Source of the DNA: Ryuthela nishihirai
Taxonomy: Eukaryota > Arthropoda > Arachnida > Araneae > Heptathelidae
DNA length: 64,000 nucleotides
Direction: 5' to 3'
Assembly: GCA_038380435.1 (NCBI GenBank)
Contig: JAWZYU010000034.1
Location: 5,128,704-5,192,703, forward strand
Position numbers and translations under genes: made by a program. This document shows positions 32,292 to 44,198 of the stretch, piece by piece. The notes beneath the pieces are model-generated. The model saw nothing but the letters and a program-made list of their open reading frames with translations. It searched no databases and was not told the DNA's origin. Positions within the stretch are counted from its first letter, which is position 1, and each line of letters begins with the position of its first letter.

Positions 32292-33540
32292 TCATCTGCT
32301 CCCAAGCAAAAGCAGGATTAGTCACTGAACACTATATGCCACTAGTTGGACGCAGTCCATGCTTCCCAGGCACATAAGTACTCCAGATGGCACTGCCGAT
32401 GTCTGGTGGTTAGTGGTAGTCTGGTGGTTAGTGGTAGTAAAGGGCAGTGAGAATGTAGTCTCACCACTGCCAATCATCTTCCAAAGGGCATCTTGATACA
32501 GCATGTTCGGTGGAGGATGCTGCCTTTGGATAGTCAATAGCGATGCCATTGATGTCATTCTGGCTGCTCTCACCATCATGCGATCTTCCCATCCAGTTGT
32601 TGCCCTGGGCTGGCTGATGCCTTCGTGACAAGTACATGTGCCCTCCTGGGCTCACTGCTGCCAACATCGAACTACTGCGGCATCGCTCTGACCCAGATGC
32701 TGACCAATACATTGACATGACCAACCAGCTTCTTTGAGGCCCACGATGCATCCCCTCTTGAACTCACTGAGTTGCCTGGTACGGTTGTTGGGTGCATTAT
32801 CACACCATCTTCATTGGCTACTGATGTCAACGCAACTGCAACAGTAGTCAGAATGGTGTCATTCATGTGCATTGGCACATGAGTGATGCTCCTTACATAT
32901 GCTCTGGGGTGCATGTTTTCCCTGTGCACTGGGACCACTCTGTGTTTATTGGCGTTTAAATTCTAATCGTTTGCACGCCTGGCCAGGAGGTATTTGCATG
33001 CCGAGTTTCATGGTTGATGGATTATTTTATTGGGGTACCTCAATTTTTTTTTGCCACAGAGTGTATTATTCTCTTAAGTACTGTAAAAGCACCCAAAACT
33101 GCTTTGTAGTCCACTGGTGGACTGCATTCAATGTCTTTCTCAGATATACTATATACAACAGGCTGCATAAACGAGGTCTGCACACTAATGGTTTGGATCC
33201 CCCTTCAGCAGAAAAGCTCATTAAATGTGGTGAAGATATCACCTTTGGAACCTAAACAGTGGTTAAATGCTCTCTTCACACAAAAGTCCATGTTCACCTG
33301 AACACCATTCTTGATGTATTTATCTGGAAAACACAGAACTTACCACAACTGCTGTAACATTAGAGAAAGGGGCCACTTTGTGGAAGTAGTGTGATGATCT
33401 GGGATTGATGAATGGCTGTAGAGAGATTCACATCTTTCAGAGGGGAACTCTGACCAGTGATATAGAGAAAAGATATTTGTGACCAGTGGTGAGATAGAGC
33501 CAGTCGTTAAAATATTTAAAGCTCAGCAACCTGGTGGCAA
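32292..33540 (+). other. degenerate transposon-like DNA with a weak Tc1 signal
   Basis: The short open frames at 32322-32938 have no motif I can name. From about 33350 to 33470 the plus strand has blocks resembling the Tc1 segment before the second catalytic Asp (GGAAGTAGTGTGATGATCTGGG, then IHIFQRGTLTSD). This is weak and could be a separate old insertion. Confidence 0.3.
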
Positions 33541-33571
33541 CAAACCAGAGTTCGGCAAAGAAAGAGTTGGG

Positions 33572-33920
33572 TTTTTTACCTCTGAGTGGCACTTTTTGCA
33601 CACAATGGGCTAAATGATCAGGTTACAAGAACCCCAAATCCTCAGAGAAGGTTGTGGGAGAGGACCCACTGGAATAGATGTTTGGAGACAGATGGAAGCC
33701 TCCTGTCAAGGCATCCAACATGTCCTTTAAATGTGCACAGGGTATGGATCTCGCACATGGGGCCACAGCTTAACATCCCATCTGATGGACAATGATCCCC
33801 TACTGACCATGTAGGGGGGGAAAGTTTCACATAGCTAAATCTCAACATTGACCCAGTAGGGAGTCCAACCTAAGAACTATAGATTATGAGCCTGGAAGCT
33901 ACCAACTGAGCCACTTTTGC
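33572..33920 (-). repeat. SINE2 copy, old
   Basis: Starts TTACCTCTGAGTGGCAC and ends at the tRNA-like head GCTACCAACTGAGCCAC. All body blocks are recognisable but mutated. Confidence 0.8.
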
Positions 33921-34756
33921 CAACACAAAGAAAAAAAAAACATGTTTGTTAATCAACAGTCCATATGAAATTCATATTAAAAAAAATTATTATATTGTGA
34001 CCATATTATGTACTGTGTTAAATAGATGAATATATCAAACATTAGTGCACAGTGGCAATGACCACCTAGTAATGCTATTGGACTGGTGAATTGCCGACAG
34101 CTGGGGCACAACAGCAACCTAGAATAAGCCTTAGTAGCAATATGGAGAATGTAGCAACCACCAGTCAAGGATTACTCTACCATAGTGGTAAATATACCTT
34201 AAGTCTTTAACTGCACAATATGTAAAACAAACTATTACCATCGAATCATTTTAGCAACTCAAGTTGCAACACAGGAGACATCTCTCCTAACAGTGATATT
34301 GTGAAATAAATCTTATTATTATTACTCATTGTGTTCACTCATAATGATTTATTACCTATATGTCACTATTATACACACAATACCTATAATAACTCACTTA
34401 CAAAAGGTGGTGTATATTATACACAAGTACAATTAAATATTATTCTTACAATATTGCTATAAGTGAACATCAAATTATTCACTCTTGTTGTTGTATGGCA
34501 AAACATAACACCAAAGAAATCTGACACTCATCACTTACCATCATCAGTTATAAAACATTTGTCATGGCAGTTATTGGTTGTTATGCTGATTTTATGAATA
34601 GCATTTTTGGACATGTGTTAGTTTAACATTTAACAAAGATGCTAAAAATGAGCTTGCAATGGCAGTGTTTATCACATGCAGCTTTCAACTGACTGAAATG
34701 TTTTGTATTGCATTGCCATAGCTAACAATAAAACAATTTTTTTTTAATTTACATTT
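33921..34756. other. intronic DNA, nothing firmly recognised
   Basis: A+T-rich. A TATATTATACACAAG motif near 34413 recurs as TATTATACACATG near 37676, on the other side of RTE copy D, so the RTE may have inserted into an older repeat. The family is unknown. Confidence 0.4.
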
Positions 34757-37525
34757 CATCATCATCATCCTCAAGCAGCCATGGGCTACGGAGGTCCAAC
34801 CAGACCGTGCAGTTTAATTTTCCAAGTATACCTCTAGGCACACTGTTCATAACCCTATTCGCCAATCTGTAATTATCCATACAGGCAACATGGCCAAACC
34901 AGTGGAGTCTCTCTCTGCACAATATGCTGCTTAAAGGAGGTTGCAGACTCCTTTGCCTAACTTCATCATTAGTTACAAAGTTAAACCACCTGATACCCAA
35001 GATACTATGTAAGCATCTAGTTTCCTGTTATCTTGTTCACACAGCATCCAAGTTTCACTACCATAACTAACCCTAGAAAGAGCCAAACTATTATACAGTC
35101 TAATTTTAGTCTTTAGGCATGTACGCCTATTTCTCCACAATCTCCATAGATTCTTAAAAGTCCCGGCAGCAATCCCTATTCATCTGTTAATCTCATGCCG
35201 CACATTACCAGTATCTGTTACATAGCTCCCAAGGTAATTAAACTATGACACCTGCTCAAGACTGCAACCATTCAGATGAACTGAATCACAACCTGCCTGA
35301 CCAATTTTCATCACTTTAGTTTTCTCTCTCTTTATAACCAAACCTACTCTACTACCAGTCTCATCAACAGCTGAAATGAAAGAGTTCATCTCATTAACAT
35401 CATTTGCCAAAAGGGCTAAATCATCAGCATAATCTAAATTAGAAATTTTCGTATCTCCAGTCCATTTAAGGCCAAAATCTTTCCCTAGAAGTGATTTTCG
35501 CATAACGTAATTAATAACCAAACTAAAGAGAAAAGGAGACAAAATGCACCCTTGTCGAACACCAGAAGTAATGCTAAACCAATTGCTACAAGCCTTACCA
35601 ACATTCACACATGACTCAGTGTTATTATAGGGAGCTTTCATTATGTTAACTAACTTGTCTGGTATACCATATGATCTCACAATCAACCACAAATTATGAC
35701 GATCAACAGAGTCAAAAGCCTTTTTGAAATCAACAAAGCTAGCAATCAAAGGTTTCTGAAACTCTTAAACATTTCTCAAGAATCTGCCTAAGTGAAAATA
35801 TCTGATCCACACATCCCCTTCCACTTCTGAATCCACATTGCTCATCACGCAATTGACTGTCAACCAGATTCTTAATTCTATTAAGCACAATCATGGAAAG
35901 AACTTTACCTGGAACAGAGAGTAGGCTAATACCCCTATAGTTATCACAAGAACTGCAATCACCTTTTTTGAAAATAGGGATAACAATAGCTCTGGTAAAA
36001 TCCTTAGGAACCATGCCTTTATCATAAAAGATATTCAAAATTTCAGTCATCCATGTGGTAACCGAAACATTCCCAGCTCTAAGCATTTCAGTAGTAGATG
36101 AAATTACCTGGAGATTTATGAAGTTTAAGTTTAGAAATAGCCAAAATAACTTCAGATTGTGTTATAGGACCAACATTAAAGCCAGTAATGCATCTATCAT
36201 CATTGCTAACAATGGGAGTAGAACTACCCATAGTGTTTAGAACATCACTGAAATGCTCATCCCACCTAGCCATGACAGAATCCTCCCCTTCTGTAACCTT
36301 ACCTTGTTTATCCTTCAATCCCTGCATACCTGTCCATTTTCTACCACATAAAACATTAACTATCTGGTACAGCTCTCTGCTGTTGTGCTGTCTAACTGCT
36401 TCCTCAGCTTTCTCAGCCAAGCCAAAGATTCTTATCAGTAGCTAACTGATCCTTTACACGTTTATTAAGCTCTCTGTAATCCTTTCTATTAGGACTAGTA
36501 GGGTACTGATTAAGGACATTCCTGCAGGTCTTTCTTTCTGAAATAAGCTCAAGTGCCTTATCACTTAAATAATTCTGCCTCCTCTGCTCCTTTTTTCCTA
36601 AAAGAGTACTGTTAGTTTCCAAAAAAGCCTGTTTAAAATGGCCCCATTCTTCCTCAACATCGGTAGTAAGCAAACCATGACTGTCATAATGACTAAGTAA
36701 CCTATCATGGTAAGCTTTAGCTATAACAGGGTCTTTCAGAGTTGCAGTATTAAAGGTAAATTTTTTAACTTTAGCACAACACTTTTTAAGTTTAAATTGC
36801 AAGATACTTTTAACAAGGTAATGGTCAGATCCAATTTCAGCTCCCCTATATGCCCTGATATTCCTAACGGAACTAGCCCATTTGCTGTTAATTAATATGT
36901 AATCAATGATAATCTTATGCAGCCCATCAGGTGAAACCCATGTGTATTTATGTATGTCGTGGTGTTTGTAATATGTGTTAGTTATTCTGAAACCATTGAG
37001 TCTACTTACCTGTAGGAGACGTTGTCCATTGCAGCTACCAATACCAAAAGGGCCTATCACCCCTCCCCAAAGGTTAGAGTCAGTACCAACTTTGGCATTG
37101 AAGTCACCTAGAACAAGGGTAATATCTCCTTTCTTGACAGAATTCAAAATATCCTGAAGTTGTCTGTAAAACCTATCCTTCTCATCCTCATCAGCATCCT
37201 CAGTGGGGGCATAACAGCAGATAACATTCAAGTCTTTAATGCTTGTCTGAAATTTTGCTGTAAGAAACCTTTCATTAATGTACTCATATCCTAGAAGAGC
37301 ATCACTAGCATGTCTGCTGAGCAGCAGACCCATGCCTTGGTGATGCTTTCCATCCTCCCTCCCTGTAAAGAGAAATTTAAAGTTATTTTTAAGTATCTCA
37401 CCTTTACCTGTCCATCTGGTCTCTGCAAGCCTAGAATATCCAAGTTATAGTGCTGGAATTCCTGTATGAGGACATCAAGAAAATAATCTCTAAATAATGT
37501 CCTCACGTTCCTGCAGAGAGGAAAA
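34757..37525 (-). mobile_element. RTE-like LINE, copy D (most complete)
   Basis: The copy has the real 3' end (GATGATGATGAAAT on the sense strand), the C-terminal block WFGHVACMDNYRLANRVMNS, RT with FVDFKKAFDSVD and LDYADDLALLAN, the linker, and an APE endonuclease. A deletion of about 170 bp near 34830 removes part of the 3' end. Several frameshifts split it into frames at 34749-35000, 35243-35749, 35739-36086, 36088-36420 and 36413-37333. The 5' limit near 37525 falls just upstream of the endonuclease start NVRTLFRDYFLD, so the 5' UTR is lost. Confidence 0.9.
36413..37333 (-). pseudogene. APE-type endonuclease domain of RTE copy D
   Basis: This 306-aa frame holds most of the endonuclease that nicks target DNA for reverse transcription. 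Visible motifs are NVICCYAPTEDADEDEKDRF, LVLGDFNAKVG, HKYTWVSPDG, IDYILINSKW and IGSDHYLVKS, the expected order of APE catalytic blocks (the N/D/H set is present). The upstream part with the ETRW motif is in another frame near 37420. The frame ends when the linker shifts near 36413. Confidence 0.88.
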
Positions 37526-38189
37526 TGATTAGTAGGATTTTTAAAGAAACTAGGTTTATTTAGTTGACAATATAAAGAACTAATTTATTAAAAGAAGTAT
37601 TAACTATAGATAGAACTGCAATGTTGGTGAACTTTACAATGGTTTGCTTCTCTAGAGGCAAAGTCATTGGTGGGTATTATACACATGAATTTCAATTTTG
37701 GGTCTAAATTAGGTATGCATATTATACACAGTGCACTTCACATATTTTTTCATTGGGAAAAAACTAACAAAGTTCAATATTTGTTGTTTCTTTTTTAACA
37801 CAATTCCTATTTTCTCAGTAGACTTAGTCAGTTGTTAAACACTTGGCATACACTCTTACTTGTGCCCTATGTGAGGCTTTTCAGAGGTGTTATGATTGCC
37901 TGTTTATAGATGTGATGTGCCTGCCCACAGGACTCATGTGGTTAACATTTCTTTGACAGTCAAGATATTCATGTGATGGAGTGGCCAGCCAAATCGCTTG
38001 ACCTGAATCTAATTGAGTATATATGGGATACCTAGTGAGGTGAACTGCAGGATGTCAGTCTCCTTCCAGAACCTTCAATGGGCTCAGATGTCCTTTTGTG
38101 CAGTAGTGGGCTTTATTACCACAAAACCTCATTTAAAGTAAGTAAATGAATTGTGTGAGTGTATAGCTGTCAGGGGCAATATTATATTC
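37526..38189 (+). pseudogene. Tc1-like transposase relic
   Basis: At 37940-38040 the plus strand reads SQDIHVMEWPAKSLDLNLIEYIWDT. This is the Tc1 PxxSPDLNPIEHxWD block with the catalytic Glu kept but Pro lost. The N-terminal half is not visible. Bases 37526-37900 have no assignable feature. Confidence 0.6.
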
Positions 38190-38480
38190 CTTATTAATAC
38201 CAGCCAGCATTCAGATTTATCTTTACAAAACTCCCACCCTGCCCTCAGTCAGTAGGGGACACTGATGAGCTTGGAAGGCTACTGTCCATCAGATGAGATG
38301 TTAAGCTGTGGTCCATGTACAGGAGAGCCATACCCTGTGAATGGCTTTGACAGGAGGCTACCATCTCCTAACAGTTATCCAATGTGTCCCCTCTCCCCAA
38401 ATTTGTCAACCCTCAGTGTCCTTATGACCTGACCATTTTACCCCATTGTGTGCAAAAAGTACTGTTCAAAAGTAAAACAA
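38190..38480 (+). repeat. SINE2 copy, old, head missing
   Basis: Plus-strand SINE2 body: CAGTAGGGGACACTGATG, GGAGAGCCATACCCTGTG, GGAGGCTACCATCT and an end AAAAGTAAAACAATCC. Confidence 0.8.
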
Positions 38481-38789
38481 TCCAACTCATTATTTCATTT
38501 ATGCACTCTTTTTTGTCCATTATCCTTTAATTTTGAGCACCAGTGTTATTGCATTAATCTTCTTTAATAAAGAAGTCAATACGATTTCTAGATGTTAATT
38601 TACTATTAGCATAATACTCCTACTTTTAATTACAAACACTCTCACAGCAGTCTAAAAAGAGCCAGTCAGTTTAATACACCATAGAGAAGATCGATTAAGG
38701 TCCCTTTGATCAGTAGTCAAGCATTCTAACCAGTCAGTCATCAGAATGGCTTAGACAAGATAATCCCATTGCTGGCAGTTGAGTTTTTT

Positions 38790-39133
38790 TTTTTACATCT
38801 GAGAGAACTTTTTTTGTAAACAATGGTCATGTTACAAGTACCCCAAGGGTTCAGAGAAGGTTGTAGGGAGGGGAGCCACTAGACAGCTATTAGGTGACAG
38901 ATGGTAGCCTCCAGTGTCCTTTAATGGGCACATGGTATGGCTCTCCCATACACAGGGCCATGGTTTAATGTCCCTTCTGACAGACAGCAGAAATTCCAAG
39001 CTCATCGGTGTCCTCTCCTGACCAACGGCAGTTTTTGAAAAGATAAATTTCAAATGCTGGCCTAGTTGGGGCTTGAATCTTGGAACTGCAGATCATGAGC
39101 CTGGTATGCTACCAACTGAGCCACCCCTGTCCC
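38790..39133 (-). repeat. SINE2 copy, old, with tRNA-like head
   Basis: Starts TTACATCTGAGAGAAC and ends GAGCCTGGTATGCTACCAAC followed by TGAGCCACCCCTG, so the head is present. The SINE1-like tRNA fragment near 38690-38730 upstream is too short to call. Confidence 0.75.
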
Positions 39134-39710
39134 AGGCAGTTGACTCAAAGCTGGAAACTACAGAACAAACCAACCCCATCCCATCATATCCAAGGATGGA
39201 GGGACATTGCAGTTATACCCTCCCCCCCCCCCCCACCCTTGTGGGCTTGAATAGTGTATATTTTCTGTCCCCAAAAAATCTGTCACCCAAGATGTCAACT
39301 CCCTCAACTTCCATTGGGAATTTCTAGATATCCAACTGTTAACATACAAAATTATATGTCACACAGAACTAAAAGGCTTTTTTTTATTAATTGCAATTAT
39401 GTGATATGCATATTTAACAATAAAATTAAGTTCCAAATAACCAGATTTTTTCAGAAAAATATTTAAAGTTCACCGATTTTAATTAATATGTATCATTCTA
39501 CAACTGTCCAAGAAATCAAGGTCATTTAACGCTAAGAAAGCAATTACCCAAAATAGCAATTTCAGTTACTCTTTTGACAAAAAGCTTTCTAGAACGCAGA
39601 CAAAAAATTAATTTTTTTAACTCGCTGAAATTTGAATCAGCTTCAACACAACATAAAAATTTCACATACTTATTTCATAAAGGATTTTATGTGAGTGTAT
39701 ATTATATTAC
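39134..39710. other. start of RHOU intron 1, nothing recognised
   Basis: Contains a poly-C tract at about 39222-39234. No other feature. Confidence 0.4.
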
Positions 39711-39903
39711 CTGAATAATTGTCGAAAGCTGTTGGCACATATTCTGTAGGATAACCATTTGTGGTATAGCTAACAATTAAACTAGTCTTGCCAATAGCAC
39801 CATCACCAACTAGTACACATTTTACTTTACAAACACAGTCTCCATTTGAAAAGTCCGTAGTAGAAAGGAGGTTTGCAGCCTGATCTTTCACAAGAGGAGG
39901 CAT
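39711..39903 (-). CDS. RHOU: RHOU/RHOV-type Rho GTPase, coding exon 1
   Basis: This is the first coding exon of an atypical Rho GTPase (Wrch-1/RhoU or Chp/RhoV type), a membrane-associated GTP-binding switch acting on actin and adhesion. It encodes 64 residues plus one base. The P-loop GDGAIGKT is at residues 33-40 and is preceded by KCVLV, typical of this subfamily. Switch [11 protein letters not shown], ends the exon. I chose the ATG at 39903 because the protein then begins MPP, as human RHOU and RHOV do. An in-frame ATG seven codons upstream (39924) is possible. The exon ends TTCAG|GTAATA, a good donor in phase 1, which matches exon 2 at 6262-6320. The N-terminal extension (about 27 residues) is shorter than in human RHOU and lacks an obvious proline-rich SH3-binding stretch. 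RHOU versus RHOV is a family-level call from TNGYPTEY, which fits RHOU better. Confidence 0.93.
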
Positions 39904-40260
39904 TGTGTCATATTCCACACACATAAACAATGTTTCTTATATTACGTAAAAGAGAATAGAACAAAACTGCATACACCACCGGCCATCTTAACACAAATGT
40001 AAACACATACTCGTCTGTAGGTTCGCTACGAAATATCTATTCATTAAAACTAAAGTTTAGCACCCATCAAGATCTTTAGTGCGTCCCACGGCGAAAATTT
40101 GATTACAGTAAACCGATATAAACACTCAAAAACGCGAAATTTACATCACAGCTACTGAACAGCTGAGTCACAAAAAGTTACAGTATTCCACCTTGCACCT
40201 AACGACAAAGTCGACCAACCACGGCTCAGGCAACCGGTTTGTGACGTCATAAATATGTAA
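39904..40260 (-). promoter_or_regulatory. RHOU: probable RHOU promoter/5' UTR with CRE and YY1-like site
   Basis: The 350 bases upstream of RHOU exon 1 contain more CpG than the surrounding A+T-rich DNA. They include a perfect cAMP-response-element palindrome TGACGTCA at 40242-40249. At 39982-39989 the minus strand reads AAGATGGC, the core of a YY1-type site often placed near transcription starts. No clear TATA box was chosen. The assignment rests on position and motifs only. Confidence 0.5.
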
Positions 40261-41096
40261 TTAGAGCCGTATACGTATGAGGGCATAGACTAGGCATAGA
40301 CACATCTTGACCAACTTACCATAAATTTAGTTAGAACTTCAATGCACAAAGAAACAATCAGGAGTGTCAAACACACGGCCCAAGAAACTTTTATCCAGCC
40401 GACGCCAATTTTTAACAAAATGAAAAATAAATAGCCTGACGTTTGTCAAGTCAAGAATTTGAAAGGAAAAAAAATTCGACACTTAATTTCGGGAAATCTT
40501 AGTAAAGGTTCTCATTTAAAATCTGTATTCAGAGCCAGAGCATATTTTGCGGGGCCTCCTTCTCATCTCAAACAACCATAAAAGGTTCCAAATTCAATCA
40601 GCATAAACATTTAAAAGTTTTATATAAAAATAAAATGGAAGGAATTTCGAAAATGGCGAAATATAATATATAATATGTTTAAAAATATACAAGCTATCTC
40701 ACGCAGGGTAGGATCTGAGGGGGGGGGGGGGACAAGGGGCTATGAATGCTACTAAGGTTAATGGAAGCCAATATCTATTAAACCTGTGTATATCTGAAGT
40801 ATTTTTCGAGGTATTTTTTAAAAACCTTTAAAACCAAGGAGCAAATGTTACACTAGAAAACGAGTCTCTTTGCCATTCGTTTTACCTTTTCGGACTCGTT
40901 TTGCACTACCCACACGCCCTTTATTTTTTCTAGATCTTGGCCTGATCTAACGTAGTCCTTACCTGATCTACCTCCTTTATTTCTTGAACTAGAGTTTCGA
41001 ATGTCATTTTTATTTTATACCTAATTAGAAATTTTCAGAAAAGTTATTTTTAACTCATTTCCGAAAAACGAGATATTCAAAATATTTAACAACTGA
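40261..41096. other. DNA upstream of the RHOU promoter
   Basis: A+T-rich with a G-run at about 40718-40730. No gene or repeat recognised. Confidence 0.4.
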
Positions 41097-41493
41097 TACT
41101 GTAATATACACCAAAGAGCCAAAACATAATGACCAGCGCCTTTATGCACATCGAAACAATTGCAGGTAAACGACGGTATGTATGAAGGTCATGAAATGGT
41201 ATAAATAACACTTGATACTTTGCTCTGTTAATCAATTTTATTCCTGTTCTTCGGATGGGAAAGGCAGCGGACTTCAGTGAATTTGACAAAGGCCAAATTG
41301 TAAATGACCAGAGCATTTCCGAAACAGCAAGGCTTGTGGGATGCTCAGGTCAGCCACCTTCGAAAAGTGGTCCGATGAGGGAAAAACCACCAACCACCAG
41401 CAAGGTGTGGGCCAACCATGGCTCATCGATGCTAGAGGTGAGCGAAGGCTATCCTGTATGGTATGAGCCAACAGAAGGGATACTGTGGCCAGG

Positions 41494-43385
41494 GGCGTAG
41501 TGAAGGATTATGGTTGTGGGAGGGGAGAAATCGAAAATTTTCCAACTCGAAAATCAAATTTTGCCAACCGAGGAAATAATATTTCTGTCTGGTTTATACC
41601 TAGATTTTCGCTCCATGCGTGTGTGTGTATGGGTGGGGGGGGGGGGGGAATTGAGGAAATTTTTACAACTCTCCTGCATTTTGCCATTTGACTTCTAATT
41701 TCCCAACTAGCCATAATTTCACAGAAATATTCCCAATATTTACATCTCACATGAATTGTAGCAAGTGAATTTTCACAACTCCCCTTGATTTGCCCGACTC
41801 TCCTTTATTTCACAAAATCAATCCCAATCTTTACATCTCTCCTAAATTTGCTAAGTCACTTCAAAATTTTCAAACTCCCTAAGATTTTCCCAAGTTTTCT
41901 CGATTTTGTCAATTCCCTTTAATTTCACAAAACCCAATTATCACAACTCGCCCGTATTTTCCAAGTGGATTCGAATTTTGCCAACTACCCTAGTTTTGCT
42001 AAGTTTCCTCCATATCTGTCCAACTCTCCTTAATTTCACAAAACAAATCCCAATTTTCACAACTCGCCTATATTTTACCAAGTGGATACGAATTTTACCA
42101 ACTACCCTAGATTTTGCCAACTCGCCATAATTTTACACAAAAAAAATCGAAATTTTTACATCTTTTCTGATTTTGCCAAATGACTTTGAATTTTATCAAT
42201 TCTCCTTAATTGTACAAGAAAGACACAATTTTCAAAACTGCGCTGTATTTTACCAAGTGGCATCGAATTCTGCCAAATCCTCTAGATTTTGCCATGAGTT
42301 CTCGATTTTTCCAACTCTCCTTAATTTCACAAAACCAATCCCAATTTTTTACAATTTACCTGTACTTTAGCACGTGGTTTCCAGTTTTGTCAACTCCCCT
42401 AGATTTTGCCAAGTTGCCTCGATTTTACTACTCTCCTTAATTTCCCAAAAACAATCGCAATTTTTACATCTCTCCTGAATTTGCCAAGTAACTTCAAATT
42501 TTTCAAACTCCCAAAAATTTTGCCAAGTTTTCTCGATTTTGTCAACTCTCCTTAATTTTACAAAAACAATCCCAATTTTCACAACTCGCCCTATTTTAAA
42601 AACTGGATTCGAATTTTACCAACTGCCCTAGATTTTTCCAAGTTTCCTCGATTTTGCCAACTCACCACAGTTTTGCAGAAAATAATACAAATTTTTACAT
42701 CTCACCTGATTTTTGCAAAGTCGCTCTGAATTTTACCAACTCCCTCAAGATTTGCCAACTCTCGTATATATTGCAAAGTTGCCTCGATTTTGCTAACACG
42801 TCATAATTTTATTGGAAAAAGATTGCAATCTCTACATCTCACCTGAATTTTGTCAACTAACACAATTTTTCCAAGTAACTCCGAATTTTGCCAACTGCCC
42901 CTAGATTTTGCCAACTCCCCAAGTTTTTCCAACTCTCCTAGATTTTGCCAACTCGCCAAAATTTTACAGAAAAAATCCCAATTTTTACGTCTTACTTGAA
43001 TTTTGCCAACTCTCCAGGATTTTGCAAAGTCACTCCGAACTTTGCCAACTCTCCACGATTTTGTCAAGTCACTCCGAATTTTGCCAACTCCTCAAGATTT
43101 TGCCAAGTTGTCCTGATTTTGCCAACTGACCTGTATTTTACTAAGTGACTTCGAATTTTGCCAACTGCTCTAGATTTTGCCGTATCTCCTTTTTCCAAAC
43201 TGCCCTAATTTGCCAAGTCGCCTCGATTTTGACAACTCCCCTTAATTTTACCAAAAAAAGATTAGAAATTTTCGCAACTCACCTAGATTTTATGAAATCG
43301 CTTCGAATTTTGCCAACTCTGAGTTACTTTTGGGGGAGTTTTCCCCCCAAAATCAACTCACTGACTCAACTCGCCCATAACTGAA
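41494..43385 (+). repeat. 1.9-kb degenerate array of GATTTTGCCAACT units
   Basis: The left edge reads CAGGGGCGTAGTGAAGG, resembling a transposon terminus, right after Tc1 sequence. The block then repeats a short phrase of 18-24 bases, GAATTTTGCCAACTC or GATTTTGCCAAGTC, dozens of times, mixed with TTAATTTTACAAAAA and CCCAATTTTTACATCTC phrases that recur about every 100-140 bases. It thus looks like a two-level repeat. A G-run lies at about 41636-41648. Tc1 coding sequence resumes near 43390 (DESNV...LHRTLLKMGLYSRRP). No complementary right terminus was found. Open frames here reflect repeat composition and are not taken as genes. Confidence 0.8.
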
Positions 43386-43789
43386 ATGCCGATGACGAGA
43401 GTAATGTATCACAATACACACTACATCGAACTCTGCTGAAAATGGGGCTGTATAGCCGCAGGCCATTCCGAGCGCCCATGCTAACCTAAGTTCATAGTCA
43501 AAATCACTTTCAGTGGGCACGTGAGCATCAAATCTGGACCTTGACTGATTGGAAGAAGGTCATGTGGTCCGATGAATCTCATTTCCTGTTGACCCATGTG
43601 GATGGCCAGATACGTGTGTGTCGTTTACCTGGGGAAGTGTTGGCATGAGGATGCAACGTGGGACGAAAACAAGCTGTTGGAAGAAGTGTAATGTTTTGAG
43701 CAATGTTCTGCTAGGAAACCCTGGGTTCAGTCATCCATGTGCAGGAAACTGTGACGTCTACCACCTACCTAAACATCATAGCACACCAA

Positions 43790-44198
43790 GTTGGGTTGGG
43801 TTGTTTTACCTCTGAGTGGCACTTTTTTGCACACCGTGGGCTAAATGGCCAGGTCACAAGGACCCCGAAGGCTCAGAGAAGGTTGGGGAAGAGGACCCAC
43901 TGGAACAGCTGTTGGGAGATAGATAGATATGCTGCAGTACTGGTTGTTACCCATCAAGGCCATCCAGCGTGTTCTTTAAGGTGCGCAGGGTATAGCTCTC
44001 TCCCACACACCGTTCCATGGCTTAACGTCCCATCTGATGACTGTGGCCTTTCCAAGCCCATCAGTGTCTCCTACTGACAGTGGGCAGGGCGGGAAATTTT
44101 TCAGAGATAAATCTCAATGCTGACCCAGCTGGAACTCGAACCTGGGAACTACATATTACGAACCTGCTGCACTACCGACTGAGCCACCCCTGCCCCTT
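43790..44198 (-). repeat. SINE2 copy nested in the Tc1-like element
   Basis: Runs from the GGTTGGGTTGTTTTACC end to the tRNA head complement (GAGCCACCCCTGCCCC). An imperfect 8-10 bp duplication (GCACACCA / GCAGACCA) flanks it. It carries a short insertion, ATGCTGCAGTACTGGTTGTTA, near 43928, which nearly matches 45026-45046. Confidence 0.85.

Larger units (their letters stand above)
6321..39710 (-). other. RHOU: RHOU intron 1, about 33.4 kb
   Basis: This interval separates the two phase-compatible RHOU exons. It begins with GT (complement of 39709-39710) and ends with AG (complement of 6321-6322). It holds at least four RTE copies or fragments, two mariner elements, a piggyBac-type gene, two hAT-like MITEs, Tc1 relics, two foldbacks and many SINE copies. 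The piggyBac ORF lies on the same strand as RHOU and the intact mariner ORF at 13549 on the opposite strand. That the two exons belong to one gene is inferred from phase and protein continuity; an RNA read across the junction would prove it. Confidence 0.85.

Noticed and set aside
38690..38730. SINE1 head fragment in minus orientation
   Set aside because: Only about 35 bases match, without body or tail.
42801..43148. Open frames with SWRVGK or NFANSPRFC repeats in the array
   Set aside because: They arise from the repeated GATTTTGCCAAC phrase read in different frames on both strands; no start, no conserved frame across units, so not taken as a repeat protein.
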